A stretch of DNA of 64,000 nt, taken from contig BQKZ01000995.1 in assembly GCA_036244855.1 (NCBI GenBank), forward strand, positions 26,067-90,066. The letters are read 5' to 3'. The notes beneath the pieces are model-generated. The model was not told the origin of the DNA and did no database searches. It saw only the letters and a list, made by a program, of their open reading frames with translations. Shown in pieces: positions 13,081 through 26,505 of this stretch; position 1 is the stretch's first letter, and each line of letters opens with the position of its first letter. The DNA comes from Temnopleurus reevesii. Lineage: Eukaryota > Echinodermata > Echinoidea > Temnopleuroida > Temnopleuridae. A program made the position numbers and the translations under genes.

Positions 13081-13795
13081 TTTTTTGTGTACCGGTAGTA
13101 ACAAGCTCCCAAGGGCTAGCTCCAAGAGTGGCCAGCGAAATGTATTTTGTGGGCATATTTTCCAAAGGAATTTGTAAAAGGACCCCTTATAAATGAACAA
13201 GATTTTTTTAAAAGAAGTACTTATACAATAAAAGGAGTTATTCAGACATTTTCATTATAGCTTCCATTTACAGTCTAAACAAATTGATAGAATTCTGGAG
13301 TCTTATCCCAAGTTCGTATTTACAACAATGTATACATACATCTTCATCAGGTTATTGGCAAAATGATTTGTATGCACTTGATACAAATTTTTGGAACTCC
13401 CATCAATTTTGATTTTTACTATCCTCAGCAAACTATTCCATATTTTTTAAACTTTTTTTTCTTCAAGTTAGCCTAGCTACTGAACATGCCATTTGGACAA
13501 CAATGCATTAATATTTTGATTTGATAATACTCATGCCATACTTTCTAAGTATAATACATGCTTCAGAGTGTGATCCACAGTCCGACATTCAATGCTTTGT
13601 TTGTACGCAGACAGCTGGGGGTGTTTCCCGATCAATAAATAAATACGCTCAGTCTATATGGTCACTATAGAATGCGACATTGAACGCTTTACGTCCTTGA
13701 ATATTGTCCTTGTACTAGTTTATTGAATAATTTTTACATGTTTGTCCATTAGTTGATTCACTTATTTTTATGTAGGTTTGTTAATTGTTCAAGAC

Positions 13796-13990
13796 CTGGG
13801 GCCAATTGCACGAAATGGTCTTATCTATATTCTCTTTTTGCTGAGAAGTCTTGACTTCTTGAGCCAGCCTCTGAACATAGACACAAACTTTAATACGACT
13901 ATGTTATGAGGGTAGCACAATACATTAAGATGTCTGTGAATAGTAAGAAGAGGATAGCTATATAAAGACCATTTCTTACAATTGGCCCCT
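13796..13990. mobile_element. Foldback element, family A, copy 2
   Basis: acctggggccaattgcacga at the left, inverted as caattggcccctgtg at the right. The internal hairpin matches the copy at 12326. Confidence 0.75.
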
Positions 13991-14866
13991 GTGTTATTAG
14001 TTTTCTTTATGTGAAGTTATTCTGTAATTGAAGCTCATTGACATTATTCATATGTGTGCATAATATCTATTGATTACATTTGCACCTTTATACTGTTACC
14101 ATATATTTACGTATAGCCTCAGGTCCAATTGTGATCAACGAGAATACATGTAGGAAGAATCATAGATTCATAGTTTTTGTGAGATGAATAGAAATACATG
14201 TAAATGGATATGAGTATAAATTATTCATGAATGTTGTTGTCGTTAGATCAATAGGGTCTACAGAACTGTATTTTTTATAAATTTATTTTTATTTATTGTG
14301 TTATTTAAAAAAAGCAGGATAGTCCCATTCAAGCATTAACATAGGCCTGCTCTACCAGGGAGCCCTGCTGCACAATATATACATTACAATCATTAGTTGA
14401 TTGAAATACTTACTCTATTCAGGGGCGTGAGAGTTCAGATTTTAATCTGAATTCCAATTGTTTGGACATGGTTAAAAGCCCCCTTTTCAGGTGTTTCCGA
14501 TTCAAATTCTATGAAAAGAGAGATTTTTTTAGCATTTTGTATTTTTCGGACATTTTTTTTCAGGTTTTTCAGATTTTTTTTCACAGATGCTCTCACACCC
14601 CTGTGTATTGCCTATAATTGAACACAAAGAGAGAACGATATCTGCGTAATACTCTTATTAGGAAAAGATCTTATTAAAAATGGTGTGCAATAGACATTAC
14701 TTCTGCTGTGTGATAATAAGCATGATAATAATGAAATAAGAGTTATAATAAGATAATCTAGCGCAGTGATTATACAATCTACTTTGCTGTGGTTTGTGGA
14801 CCCAAATTACTTATTTTGTCATTGTTACTATGGGTTATTTGCCCAGCTACGGTTTGGTGCACAAGT

Positions 14867-14950
14867 ATTTCAAGGATATATTCCTTCCTGGTACCCATTC
14901 ACCTCACCTGGGTTGAATGCAGAGCAGTGAGAATGAATTTCTATATAAAG
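14867..14950 (-). repeat. SINE fragment, antisense
   Basis: Contains ggtacccattcacctcacct followed by gggttgaatgcagagcagtg, the reverse complement of the SINE body. Confidence 0.65.
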
Positions 14951-15811
14951 ACCTGTGTACTGTTTTTTAGATTCAAAGTCTTACATGTAGGAAGACATAA
15001 AAACTGTAGGCCAATACACTTAAACATTGGAAATGGGTTAGAAATTTATATTTAATATATTATTGTGACCCTTTCTTGTATCATTTTATCTTCTTTTTTT
15101 ACATGTACATGCCCTGCATGTCTTCACACTAGAGAAAAATATCTTCACATCAGAATTGTATTCCTATTCATATTTGTAATAAGTGCTTACAGTTCAAGTT
15201 AAAATTCTTTGCTGCCTGTAATAAATATAAAACACTGAACAATAGATATGATCAAGTAATCTGTTGGCAATGAATTCTGACTTATACTGTGTGAATACAG
15301 GGTATTCATGGCCTAGTTCATTGAATTATGACTCCATGTTTAATAATGATAGTGCCAATGTAACCAGAAGACATTTAGATTCAATTCTGTATGAACATAA
15401 TACATTATACGATGTTACTTTCACAAAAACAAAATATATCAAGTACATATCCTGGAGTGAAATCACATCCCCTGCCCTCAGATCATCCCCTCATCCCTCA
15501 TATATCCACTGCAATCCCATGAAGACTGAACCGTCGCGTTTGTCACCAATAAATCACGGACATCTGCCCTGGATTCGACTGCGTCCTGTCAACAAATTGA
15601 ATTCCGCATCTTGGTTATGACAACCTCTAGAAAGCAAACAAATCAAACAGATTAAATTGAATTCTTTCAAGATGACTGAATATGGTGGCCAATTGATCAT
15701 GACCTTTCGACCTTAATGGAATTTTGTCAAAATGTAGGACTTTTCGTATTAGGGAGATGTCAAAATTCATTAAAGAATTGATTATAATAGTAGAAATTTT
15801 TTGTTGATGTA

Positions 15812-16010
15812 CTGTATAAGCCAATATTTTAGCGTACAGATATTTTCGCGATTTCCAACCAGTTTTACACATTGGCGTTTTGTTATTTTCACGTTTTTGA
15901 CAGTGTTTGTACACAATTGAATGTGCATTATACGGAGTGGAAATTTTTGCGAGGCCATAGCTGCGAAATTAGCGAAAACAAAACCACCGCGAAAATTTCA
16001 GCTTATACAG
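15812..16010. mobile_element. MITE with TA flanks (CTGTATAAGCC family)
   Basis: The left end CTGTATAAGCCAATATTTT is inverted at the right as AAAATTTCAGCTTATACAG, with TA on both sides. Relatives lie at 29031-29227 and, diverged, around 17430-17665, 25698-25770 and 39838-40050. Confidence 0.75.
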
Positions 16011-16255
16011 TACTTTGAAGAAAAAGGTTATGAGTGTGGAATTGTCAAAGCACATTTATTGCGATTTGTTATTTATTGATATTGTTCATTCCATCTCTGC
16101 TACAAGGAGTATAGAAACTTTTTATTTATTGTTTTTGCACATATAAAGTCTTTTCAGTCAAACCTGACAATAGAATTCATGGAATTGTCAAACCTCAGGA
16201 CGCTTTGTATTCGGGAGATATCAAGTTTTGTATACACATATAATTACATGTAATA

Positions 16256-16548
16256 GACCACTTTCGTAATGTATTCAAATTCATTGATGTTTGCCCCAAG
16301 ATGAACTATGTATTCAGCTGCTAGAAGATAATAAGAGTACAGTAGTCAGAATGCTACTTGCATACATTAGCGTTGCTAGGTTGGACAAATATTGTAGATT
16401 GACCAACCTAGCAACAACTACTGCTTGCCATTCACATTCCTTCCATTGAAATAGGATTATAAATTTTATATCAGGAGGACAAATAGTTTATCATTGTGCG
16501 TTTGAAAAAGAAGCGTGCATAAAATTTGAATACATTATGAAAGTCGTA
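16256..16548. mobile_element. Foldback element with inner GTTGCTAGGTTGG hairpin
   Basis: Outer ends gaccactttcgtaatgtatt and aatacattatgaaagtcgta are inverted; an inner gttgctaggttgg/ccaacctagcaac hairpin lies at about 16372-16416. Related sequence at 48408-48620 and 50165-50320. Confidence 0.7.
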
Positions 16549-17828
16549 TATTAGCCAATGTTTTACTCTACAGAGAAGGTTGTCAAAGGAATTTCTTTGT
16601 ACAGAATACCTGTGATATTACAAAGATTTTCCAGACAACAAATTTTTTGAACATTTAATATTAGACCTGTAATGGCATATGAAATACTGTGCCAATTGAT
16701 CACAGTGCTGAAAAGAAGAGAAGAATAACATTACATGGCAGATGTTTTAATGATCACGTACAAGTTCACATTCGAGCACGTCATTTTAAACCAGCAAACA
16801 TGTTTTTGGCATCTTAGAAAGGTAAACAAATTAAATTGCGGAGCTTTGAATGATGATGACTGATGAATAATGACAGAGGTTGAGTTGAGTTTAAATTTTT
16901 CTATTCACAAGGGATCACATATCATCTTAAATGTCACCATTAGGGGTATATTCATGCAATGCTGCGGTAACAAATACCTTGACAAATGCTGTATGAATGA
17001 TTGTGGTAGTGCTAATGAAATGGTTTAATTGGATGTGAAAATTGTCATTATAGCATTTGTAGATGTGTTTGTGATCGAAGTGTAAATTACAAGCCTAAAG
17101 TGTTGGTGTGAATTATTGCAGAATATCTGTAATAAATAATCAATTCTTTGGAGTTCACCAACTTTGTAGTTTGGTTAACTTTTGATTCAGAAATCTAAAT
17201 ATTTGCCAGTTATATAAAAATATACACCAATGTTGAATTATTTCAAAAGCAAAATAGTCACACACGCAGTATAAAAAAAGCAAAGTATTAACTTTAGAAA
17301 AATCTCTGTTTGTCATTGTGTTTTACCATACAGTGTCAATCAACTTACATCCTTTATAATCATAATTTTACAGAAATAGGATATAGAATTTTGATTGATG
17401 ATGATATAAAAAAGAAGAACAATAAATATACTGTAAAGTAATTCCTTATTGAATGAAAATATCATTTTAATAATGTCAAATTTTATGCAAATCTTTGTCA
17501 AACGTTCATTGAGAAATAACTGAGGTTTTTCGCGATGGTTGTATTTTTGCAAATTTCGTGGTCCTAGTGATGCACAAACACGCATAAAACACTGTAAAAA
17601 TGCAAAACAACATGCTAAAATGTCAAACTTGTCCCAAAATGCAAAGATATTTGCTTATACAGGATATGTCAACAAGTGAAATTGTTGACATCTGCTATAT
17701 TGAAACATGGTTTGCCTTGGGGCAAGCGTGAATGAATTTGATCACATTGCAAAAATATATCATTATATAGAATAAACTAATCATTATATCAAAATCTTTA
17801 ATGAATTTTTATCTTCTTTTCATCGCAG

Positions 17829-17980
17829 ATAAATCCTGGCAGCAAAGCGGCTCGGGCACAGCTCCATGTTGGGGATATTGTGGAGACGGTGAACGGAGTA
17901 AGGACTGGCGATCTACCGGTTACGCAAGCACAGAAACTACTGCACAACAATTCAAATGATTTACAACTCAGAATATATAG
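17829..17980 (+). CDS. Exon: C-terminal half of a PDZ domain
   Basis: The acceptor follows a T-rich tract ending catcgcag; the donor is atatag/gtgagt. The frame opens with INPGSKAARAQLHVGDIVE and runs through a second alpha helix (VTQAQKLLHNN) to the last strand LQLRIYR. The pattern PGSKAA..L..GD.....NG..T......AQ matches the ALP/Enigma (PDLIM/Zasp) and synaptopodin-2 PDZ class. The missing first half must come from an upstream phase-0 exon outside the window. Aligned by eye to PDLIM proteins, the position that usually has His at the start of helix alpha-2 seems to be Val, so ligand preference may differ from class I. The exon has 152 nt and ends in phase 2, joining the next exon as AG+G (Arg). 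Confidence 0.85.
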
Positions 17981-18274
17981 GTGAGTGATTTGTCATGCAC
18001 GTTCTCCTTCCTCCATTCGTCCCCCTTTAACATTAATGCAAGCAAAGACAGAACTGCACAGCAATTTAAATGATTTAAAACACAGAATTTATAAGATGAG
18101 TTATCTGTTACACCCTTCTTCAACCCCCTCCCAATTCACTCCAAGGCCAAGAAATATCAAATCTGGACATCCTTCTGCAACCTGAACCCTTTTTCCGTTA
18201 CATTTCGTTCAAATTAAAAAACACATTAAACTCATATGTTGTAGGGGATGTGACTTTAATCATTCAACCACAAG

Positions 18275-18730
18275 TTAGGGGTTCGAAACCCACCCATGGT
18301 GTTAATTTTCTTAGACAAGAAATTGATCCACAGTATGCTGCACTAGACCCGGTTGCGATTGGGAATCCGGGAGGAAGTGATCATGTTTTGGTGGAACAGC
18401 ATTGAACACTGTGAGCACCCTGTTGGAATACTCCAAGAGGGAGTGGGGGAAGAGCATACACTTTATGCGTACGTGTTTGAATCTAATGACCTGGGTAGTA
18501 ATAAAGTAACGCCTATGCCGTTAATTTTCTTCAGCGAGCAATTAATCCACATTGTGCTGCACTTGACCCAAGATAGGTAAATGGGTGTGGCAGGAAGAAA
18601 TTTCTAAGAAAACAATGCATTGTGGTTGCTGCCAGTTAAAGCCGGATAATAATGAGTGAAAACTTTCACCACCATAAGTACCGATAAGGTGGACCAAGTA
18701 GCCATTATTATTATTATTATTATGCAGGGC
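18275..18730 (+). repeat. SINE fragments with (ATT)n tail
   Basis: Two SINE body pieces are visible: gttcgaaacccacccatggt near 18280 and cacattgtgctgcacttgac near 18548. They are followed by an ATT microsatellite at 18703-18723. Confidence 0.6.
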
Positions 18731-18815
18731 CCACATATACAACAGTTAATAACTGAAGTGGCTACCCTGGATAAACAAAACAAATTATTGTTATTCTTTT
18801 CATTTTTTCTTACAG

Positions 18816-18913
18816 GGGTCAGATATCTGTGAACGGATCACATCATCAGAACGGCAAGATGTCTTCTCAGTCCAGTCTCATTGTCACAAACGACTCCGGC
18901 TTCTCAGGGACGG
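18816..18913 (+). CDS. Exon: linker after the PDZ domain
   Basis: The acceptor tttttcttacag and donor acgg/gtaagt are both good. Read in phase from the PDZ exon it gives RGQISVNGSHHQNGKMSSQS, then SLIVTNDSGFSGTG. It is a polar, Ser/Asn/Gly-rich stretch with no recognised domain, as expected for the disordered linker after an N-terminal PDZ domain. It has 98 nt and changes the phase from 2 to 1; almost every downstream exon then starts and ends in phase 1. Confidence 0.75.
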
Positions 18914-18941
18914 GTAAGTCATTAATTCTGTTTTTATGATC

Positions 18942-19330
18942 TTAAAGTCAGTCCGTCATGATCGACAGGACTTCCGGTTGCGAGCGCGAACGGACGGGGT
19001 GTTGCATATTGGCAACAACGATATTTAAACATTTCCTTGCTTATGCACCTTTCCAAGCTCAGAAACTCGGAACACTTCGTACAATTTTCCGATGCTTGTT
19101 GTAGTCGCTTGTATTTTGATTTGTCCTCTCTTTGGCTTTGATTGTTTATAAAAACATGCGGAACACATACGTTTGCGACTATTGAGCTGTGAGCTAGTGA
19201 AATAAAGCTTGCTCACTCGCTATTCCAGGTAAAAAAAAAAAGTCTGCTCGGCAATATTCGCAATCAAAATGGCAGCGGACAGTTTGGCTCCTAACCGGAA
19301 GTTATGTCGATCATGACGGACTGACTTTAA
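18942..19330. mobile_element. MITE with TTAA flanks inside the intron after 18913
   Basis: TTAA|AGTCAGTCCGTCATGATC at the left is inverted as GATCATGACGGACTGACT|TTAA at the right, with the arm extending to ccggaagt. It begins only 28 bases after the exon. No transposase. Confidence 0.85.
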
Positions 19331-19428
19331 CCTATTGACAACTGAATCTGTAATTTCTATAGCCTTTGTGCAGGAATATCTGGTTCCAGTAGTCAATGGG
19401 TTAAAAAGAAACTTCTCAGATCTTGGCC

Positions 19429-20335
19429 TTATCCTGGAGATCTTGGCTAAAGCCACACTTTCCTACCTTGTGGACAAGGCCATATGAGATGAAGATGGTT
19501 TATCAAGTACAATGACAGGGCGGTGTTTCACCAAGGTTCGAAAGACTTTGAGAACGATATGCACAACTGGTATTAGTTCTTATGCTGAATGATCAAAAAT
19601 CTTGTGCGCGTTAGACTTGGTAATGTACTCCAGTCTTTCTTAAAGTCGTGCATAACTTGGTGAAACACCGCCCTGGTAATCTTGGCTAAGACCACTTTCC
19701 TACCTCATGGATGAGCTCAAGGACATATAGCCAAAGGTTTGAACTCCAAGAAGATGGTTTATCTACTTTTGAACAACTACAATGACAGGGCGGTGTTTCA
19801 CCAAGATACAAAAAGCTTTAAGAACGACTTTGCGCACGACTGGTATCTTCTTCTGCTGAATGATAAAAAATCTTGTGCGCGTTAAACTCAGTAATGTACT
19901 CCAGTCTTTCTTAAAGTCGTGCATAACTTGGTGAAACACCGCCCTGGTGATCTTGGCTAAGACCACTTTCCTGCCTGGTGGACAAAGCTGAGGACATAGC
20001 CAAAGATTTTAACTCCAAGAAGATGGTTGATCAATTTTTAAACAACTTCAACGACTGGGTGGTGTTTCACCAAGTTATGAAAGACTTTAAGAATGACTTT
20101 GCGCAAGACTGGTATCAGTTCTTCTGCTGAATGATCAAGAATCATACGTAATACACTGGTTAACATACTCGAGTGTTTCTTAAAGTCATGTATAACTTTC
20201 TTCTTTCGTATGAGTGTAGTAGTGTTTTATGCCACATCCTGTAGTTGGGTGAGCCAGTCAGTCTGGGCATCACAGAGGTATGTATAACTTTAAGAACCAT
20301 TTGGTGAAACACCGCTCTGGTGATCTTGGCTAAGG
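19429..20335. repeat. Tandem array of about 270-bp units, each with a foldback hairpin
   Basis: The spacer gatcttggctaagaccactt recurs near 19429, 19678, 19949 and 20319. Between copies sit hairpins with cagggcggtgtttcaccaag inverted as cttggtgaaacaccgccctg (19516-19675, 19785-19948, about 20056-20318, the last one interrupted). One isolated hairpin copy is at 45309. Confidence 0.8.
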
Positions 20336-20673
20336 CCCACCCAAGAGCCTTCAGTGGAAATGTGGGTTAATTGCATCTGGTAATTGTCAGGATTTAATTA
20401 TTATTTGTGATTTATGTGGACCAAGTACTAATGAATATTCAACAATTTAAGGGAATAAACATCAGTAGAGTCTTAAAGTGCCATGAGCAGACAAGATTGT
20501 ATCATCTCTTTGAAATTAATAACATCATTATTCAGCATTTCTGACTCCTTTGTTTCTATTAGTTCTTCCTTTGACTTTGTCTATCAGTACTATTTTCTAC
20601 ACTGTTGATATCTACAGAGTGTTGTCAAATGTGTCTGTTGCTTTGGAAGGCTTATGAAATATTCATATTCTAG

Positions 20674-20994
20674 ATAACAGAAGCTTAGTTCGGAAACCAT
20701 CGCAAGATGACGTCATCCATCTGGATGGGGTGACCTTGCAGGGATTTGACCAAGGAAGTGTTTCCGTTGTACGCACTACCACCACGAAGGTCACCAAGAC
20801 GACGAGGAGTCGCTCCCCGTCGCCGGTGCGCACTCGGCACTTCTCAAGCGATGGCTCTCCGCGGCTCGCCCGAGCTGGCTCAACTCCGGGACGTATCCGC
20901 ATGCGAGTCGTTCCGTCCGGTCACGATTCCGACTCTGACGTCATCATCCCGTCGTTCGTTTCGGGCGTGACATGTTCGTCCCCAACAAGAAAAG
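20674..20994 (+). CDS. Exon: Ser/Arg/Thr-rich linker
   Basis: The acceptor is attcatattctag and the donor aaaag/gtcagt. Phase 1 continues from the previous exon, giving DNRSLVRKPSQDDVIHLDG, a Thr/Lys-rich run (VVRTTTTKVTKTTRSRSPSP), and a basic Ser/Pro segment ending SSPTRK. It is much richer in GC and CpG than the flanking introns, which supports real coding. RSRSPSP and SDSD patches look like phosphorylation sites (inference). No known domain is seen. An opposite-strand open frame here is a shadow of this exon. Confidence 0.8.
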
Positions 20995-21789
20995 GTCAGT
21001 GGTCATGCAACAAGAGAATTTCACCTGACCTCATCCCATGACCTTTGACTCTTGACCTTCTGTTTGAGAGTTTATTCTTAATTTCCCCCTATTGCATTCA
21101 TGGCTGCTATTTTCTTCACACGTTCACAAAATTGCTTTTCTCCGAGTGTGCTATTGCTGTTCTTCCGCTGCTGTGTTTCATATAACCAAGAAAAAGTTGC
21201 ATGTTTCTGGACCCTCTTGCCGTTTGTTCAAAGAATGAGCTGCCTTTCTTCCTGAAATCAACACACCTTTCACCTTTCACCTTTGCAAGATTTTGTTGTG
21301 CACCCTAGTTTGGGAGCAATCTTTGTATACTTACACTGCTGAAATGACTTGCTCACTCCAACCAGATTTCTTTCCTTACCACAGCTCATGGAAAGCTCAC
21401 CGCCATTTGCCTGGTGCTCACACAAGGAATTCAAAGGCTGCTTTTGAAATCATCACATTCGCATATGCTGCTCGATAAACAGCACATTTTCACTTACTAT
21501 TGCAGAACGGTTGCATTTGTTTTCTGAACAAGCAAAAGATGTTTGTGTTGATTTGTCTGGAGCTAGAAATGGAACTGCAGTATGGACCTGGCATCTTTGG
21601 TTGATACAAAAGATTATATGCAATAGAATGTCCACAGTTTGAACACTGCATATTACATTGGTATATACTGCACAGCAAAAAAAAAATAATTCGCAATAAG
21701 CTCACAAACAATGTCCTTCAATTAGGATAGATGTAAGTCACCATCCTTCTTCAAAGAAGCAGGTCTAAAAAATTATCTGGAGACCCTTT

Positions 21790-23400
21790 AAATGGTGCTC
21801 ACTGCTTTTGAAACTTGCATCGTAGCAAACACCAGTGATGTCTTCAAGCCCTTGTGGATGGCACTTTTCCATGAGACGTTTTGCCATGGTACTCACTGGT
21901 TTACAACTGATCCACAGTATATGTACCTGATGTCTTCTAAAACTGGAGGATAGCGCACTTCCTTGAAACCCTTGCGATGGTACTTACTGCTATAAACTTG
22001 CTTTACAGTAGACACAAGAGTAGTCTTCTAGAACTCTAGGATAGTGCACTTCCTTGAGACTGTTGGAACGGAACTGACTGATTTTAAACTTGCTCCACAG
22101 TGTTGGATCTTGCACTTTCTTGAGACTGTTGCAAGGTAATTCACTGCTTTTAAAGTTGCTTCACCGTAGACAGAAGAGAAGTCTCCCAGAACTTGAGGAT
22201 AGTGCACTTCCTTGAGAGATGGTACTCACTGCCTTTACGCATGTTTCCCATATTGATGACATTGTACTTTCTTGAGAGTCTTGCAACGATACTTGCCCCT
22301 TTTTGCAGATTTATGGTAAACACAATTGATGTCTTGTATTTGTTGAAACACTTTCTTAAGGAGATTATCACGCTATCAGACCTCCCAACCATTATGAATT
22401 TGGAAGGATAAATATGATTTTTCATCATTCTGAAGTCATGTTTTCATTGCATATTATGATTTTTCATGATAATTGCACTACACTTTCCTATGGGAATCAT
22501 TATATTCTTCCCTCTTTTTTAACAAAATCATCCCTCTTTTTTTTAGTCTATAAGGTTGGGAGGTCTGCACTATTTTAATGCTGCACACTGCTTTTGCACA
22601 TGCTTCCAGATAGAAAATGTTGGCTTTGAAACCGCAAAGATGTTATGGTTTATTCAAGGATCAAATGTTCACAATGCTATCCATTTTTTTTTATACATTT
22701 ATGTTTCACAGTAAAGCGCATTTGATGTCTTTGACACTGTGCAAATTACACTCTAGCCGTAGACCACTACAACTCATTACTTTCATGTATGTTGACCAGT
22801 ATGAATAGAGTTTTATCGTTGAGTCCTTCAGGAAAAACATGTCTTCCTCATTGTTCACCAAACCCTTGGAAGAACACTTCCTGCTTTCAAACACATGCTT
22901 CACACTAAACATGCAATTGTTTTTAAAAGCTTGATGATATTGCATAGTCACTTTAGCTTCGAACATTGCTCATTGTTTTCCTATATATGCTTTACAGTAT
23001 AAACGACAGATGTCTTTGAGACCTTGATGATATTGCACTTCTTAAGAACCATTAGATCTTGCTACACTTTGCACTGCTGTTGTGCGCTTAGAAACATCCG
23101 TATTAAGCGCCTAATAAATGTTATGTATTATTATTATTATTATTATTATACATGAATCTAGTCGGAACAAACAATGTTTTTGAAACTTTGAGAATAATGC
23201 ACACCCTAAAGGATCATGACACTCTTGTAGCATTACTTACTGATATGTTTCTACCCCACAATAAGCAACAGTAATAACAGAATTATGGATTTAAACTTTA
23301 AATATATTACATTCCTTTAAGGACCATTAGAACAAATGTAACACCACTCGCTGCTTTTACACTTGCTTTCAGATGGAAACAGTTATGTGCGTGTATTGAA
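21790..23400. repeat. Degenerate tandem repeat, about 110-bp units
   Basis: The phrases tactcactgcttttaaacttg, gcttcacagtagacac and gatgtctt..aa..tgaggatagtgcacttccttgag recur many times with heavy divergence. It looks like an old minisatellite; small ORFs on both strands come from it. Confidence 0.65.
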
Positions 23401-25029
23401 GACTATTGATTTATCTAGGGATAATTTGGCAAAAAAAACCACAAATGTTTGTTCCCTACCATTTGTTTCATAATTCGAAAGTAAATCAATATCTATATTA
23501 TATAAATATCAACATGTTCTAAAATTCAAAACTATCATGATGAAATGTATCAACTTAACATTTTTCTGAAGATGAATTTCCAAGCAGCCTGTTGATATAG
23601 TTGGTGGGATCTGCCTTCGTCATTAATCACTCAGTTTAGTTATGATAGATTGGGTTACAAGCTGGTTTAGGCAGAAAATTAGAGAGGCAGGGAAAACGGG
23701 TTCATGGATAGGATAGAGGTAGGCTTGTAAAGTGTGTATCATATGCCATATGCATGGGGGCATTCACCCATTGGCAAATCCAGGGGCTAAAAGGGCAGTG
23801 CCCCCTTTCAATTTTCCGCATTCACTGGTAGTGGTAGTAGGAAAGGATTTTTAATTTATCCAATTATGGGAGGGGAAGGATATTGCCCCCCCCCCCCCTT
23901 GATAAAATCTAGATTCATCCATCTCCATACTTGATACACTGCCTATTCATTTTGTTATTAAAATTTTAAAAAGAAATATGTAGGAATCCATGACGGCCAA
24001 CTTCATCCTTTTTTATATGAAAGTTATCTTTTGACCCCAAATTTTTATTTTATTTAGTCCCTGACTGAAGTCTTTGTTTCACATCACTCACTTTTGAAGA
24101 TCTATTGAATGGATAAGAGATTCATGTTCACAATGATAAATTTAGCCATGGACTTTCTCTACATGGACTACAAACGATTAATTTTGTATTGCTTTAAAGA
24201 GGGAGATCTGGCAACAGATTTGAAATAGAAACACTTTTGGTCCTCATATTATGTAACAGATCTTTTAGCTTGAGCCAAGATCTGGGAGGGTTGATATATT
24301 CCTGTCGTTCTTGTTCTGTGAGCCTTAAAGCGTGAATTTTAAATCTGTCGAAAGATCTCCCACTTCATAGGGAGAAAGATTGGTGGATGTCCATATTCTA
24401 GTACGTCCATTGTGTCTATGCCTTCTCAATGAAACATATAATGCATAGCCAAGCACCCTTGTTGGATAATGTACATGTATGTGTGATACTCATTACCATA
24501 ATGGAATGACATCATTTGAAGGTTAAGTGCAGCATGGCCTATAGCTACTGCACCAAAAAAAAAAAACATCCCATTGTGTTATCGCAACATCAATTTAGTA
24601 TCTATTTTGTGGAACTCAAGAGTTTGGAATACGCCAGTCCTGAATCAAACTAAATTTCAATAATAATGTCAATTTTCTCTTGATACAGATGGTGTATTGG
24701 TGTTTAAAATAACATCTATTTTATTACAATGTGGTGTAAAAAATTATGCATTTCATGCTCTTACATTTTAGTGTGAAGAAGAATTTTAGTGAATTACATT
24801 TTAGTGTACATAATAATGCAGTTTGGTATTAATTCACAAACATTTTTCAATTGGTGGTGCTTTTCTAGCACTGAGTGTTGCACAATATACTGAATTCATC
24901 TTCTATCAAAACAATGGCTTACATGTTATGCAGCGCATCAGCCAAGCACCAGCATTAAATCCCTCCACGCTAAATCTACGTAAATACAACCATAAATGCA
25001 TCGTTACAAACACACAGAATCCATGTCAG

Positions 25030-25560
25030 AAATCCATTTGCATTTTTCCTCAGCATTGCTTTATATTCAAACAATAGGGATTCAGAACCGCTAGTGCATT
25101 ATGCGTTATCATTTGCGTTTTTCTTCAGTATTCCTTTATATCGAACAACAGGGATTTAGAAACTGGTTGTGCATTATGCATTATCATTTGCATTTTTCTT
25201 CAGCATTGGTTTATATTCAAACAATAGGGGTTTAGAAACTGCTTGAGCATAAAAACGTTATCATTTGCATTTTTCCTCAGCATTGCTTTATATTCCAACA
25301 ATAGGGATTCAGAAACTGCTTGAGCATTATGCGTTATCATTTGCATTTTCCTCAGCATTGCTTTATATTCAAACAATAGGGATTCAGAACTGCTTGAGCA
25401 TTATGCGTTATCATTTACGTTTTTCTTCAATATTGCTTTATATTCAAACAATATGGATTCAGAAACTGCTTGTGCGTTATGCATTATCTTTGGCATTTTT
25501 ATTCAGCAGTGCTTTATATTCAAACAACAGGGATTCATCTATAACAGCTTTCGCATTATG
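25030..25560. repeat. Tandem repeat, about 80-bp unit, roughly seven copies
   Basis: The unit runs catttgcatttttcttcagc ... gctttatattcaaacaatag, then ggattcagaaactgcttgag and cattatgcgttat, repeated head to tail with about 10% divergence. The 103-codon frame across it is a repeat product. Confidence 0.88.
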
Positions 25561-26505
25561 CGTTATTCTTCTGTGATGAATGAAAATGAATTTGACAGTG
25601 GAGGTGTGAAAGAGCTAGTCAGTGTATGGGTTTCTATGAGAATGAAGTGTGTGCTGTCACCTGCGTAAATATATGTCAGATTTTCTACGTTAAGATGTAC
25701 AGTATAAGCTGAAATGTCAAACTGGTAAAAAAATGTGAAAATATCTGCACGTGAAAATATTGGCTTATAAAGTATGAATCGTGAAAGCAGACTAGCTCCT
25801 GATTGGAAATGTTGTTGTGCAGCGCATGTTTATGCTGCTACTTAGAAAAGCAAATTGAATAATATATAGGCCTACCCAATGAAATTAAGGAAGATAAATT
25901 TATAAGTTATGATTTTTAAATATGGTTATTTTGCATCATGACTTTTTTCATGACATAAAAGACCCCCCCCCCCCAAAAAAAAAAAGCAGCATAAATTGCA
26001 TTACTAGTATAACTTTGTTTCATTATCTCGATAAGGTCCTGGGTCACGAATATTTTCTCAGCCAAAAAATAATAATGATGATAACAAAAATAAAAATCCT
26101 ATGTTTGAACAAATTCTAACTCTTCTCAAATCTGAGAACATACAGGGTAGAGATAAATATGCACAATGTTATCCTGTAAATTTCTGTCACCATAAAATAA
26201 ATTTAGAAGAAGAAATATGCGTAATATATGATGCATGCATTGAATTACTTGCCACATTGCAAAGCAAGCTGTGTTTGGCACACACACCAAATTTATTAAT
26301 CGTTTCTGCATTATGCTCCTTGTTTCCTTTTGTAAAAAATAATTCACAATACATAGATTAGATTTAGTGACCAGATAACAATAATAAACACTTTGTCACT
26401 TAACCCTGAGTGGGTTTGCATTATCATGTGATTGAGTTCGGGTGCGTTTTCACTGCGCTGTAATTAGAAGTCACACTAACTGAGTGTGACCATTGCATGT
26501 GTATA

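Larger units (their letters stand above)
1..17828. other. Upstream/intronic DNA without recognised coding exons
   Basis: No exon, including the N-terminal half of the PDZ domain, could be recognised here. Open frames are short and lie in repeats. Content is simple homopolymers, diverged tandem repeats, foldback elements and one N-bounded duplication, listed separately; other parts are plain AT-rich sequence. Confidence 0.6.

Noticed and set aside
25030..25560. CRISPR-like regular repeats
   Set aside because: Units are contiguous 80-bp tandem copies without unique spacers, in an animal intron.
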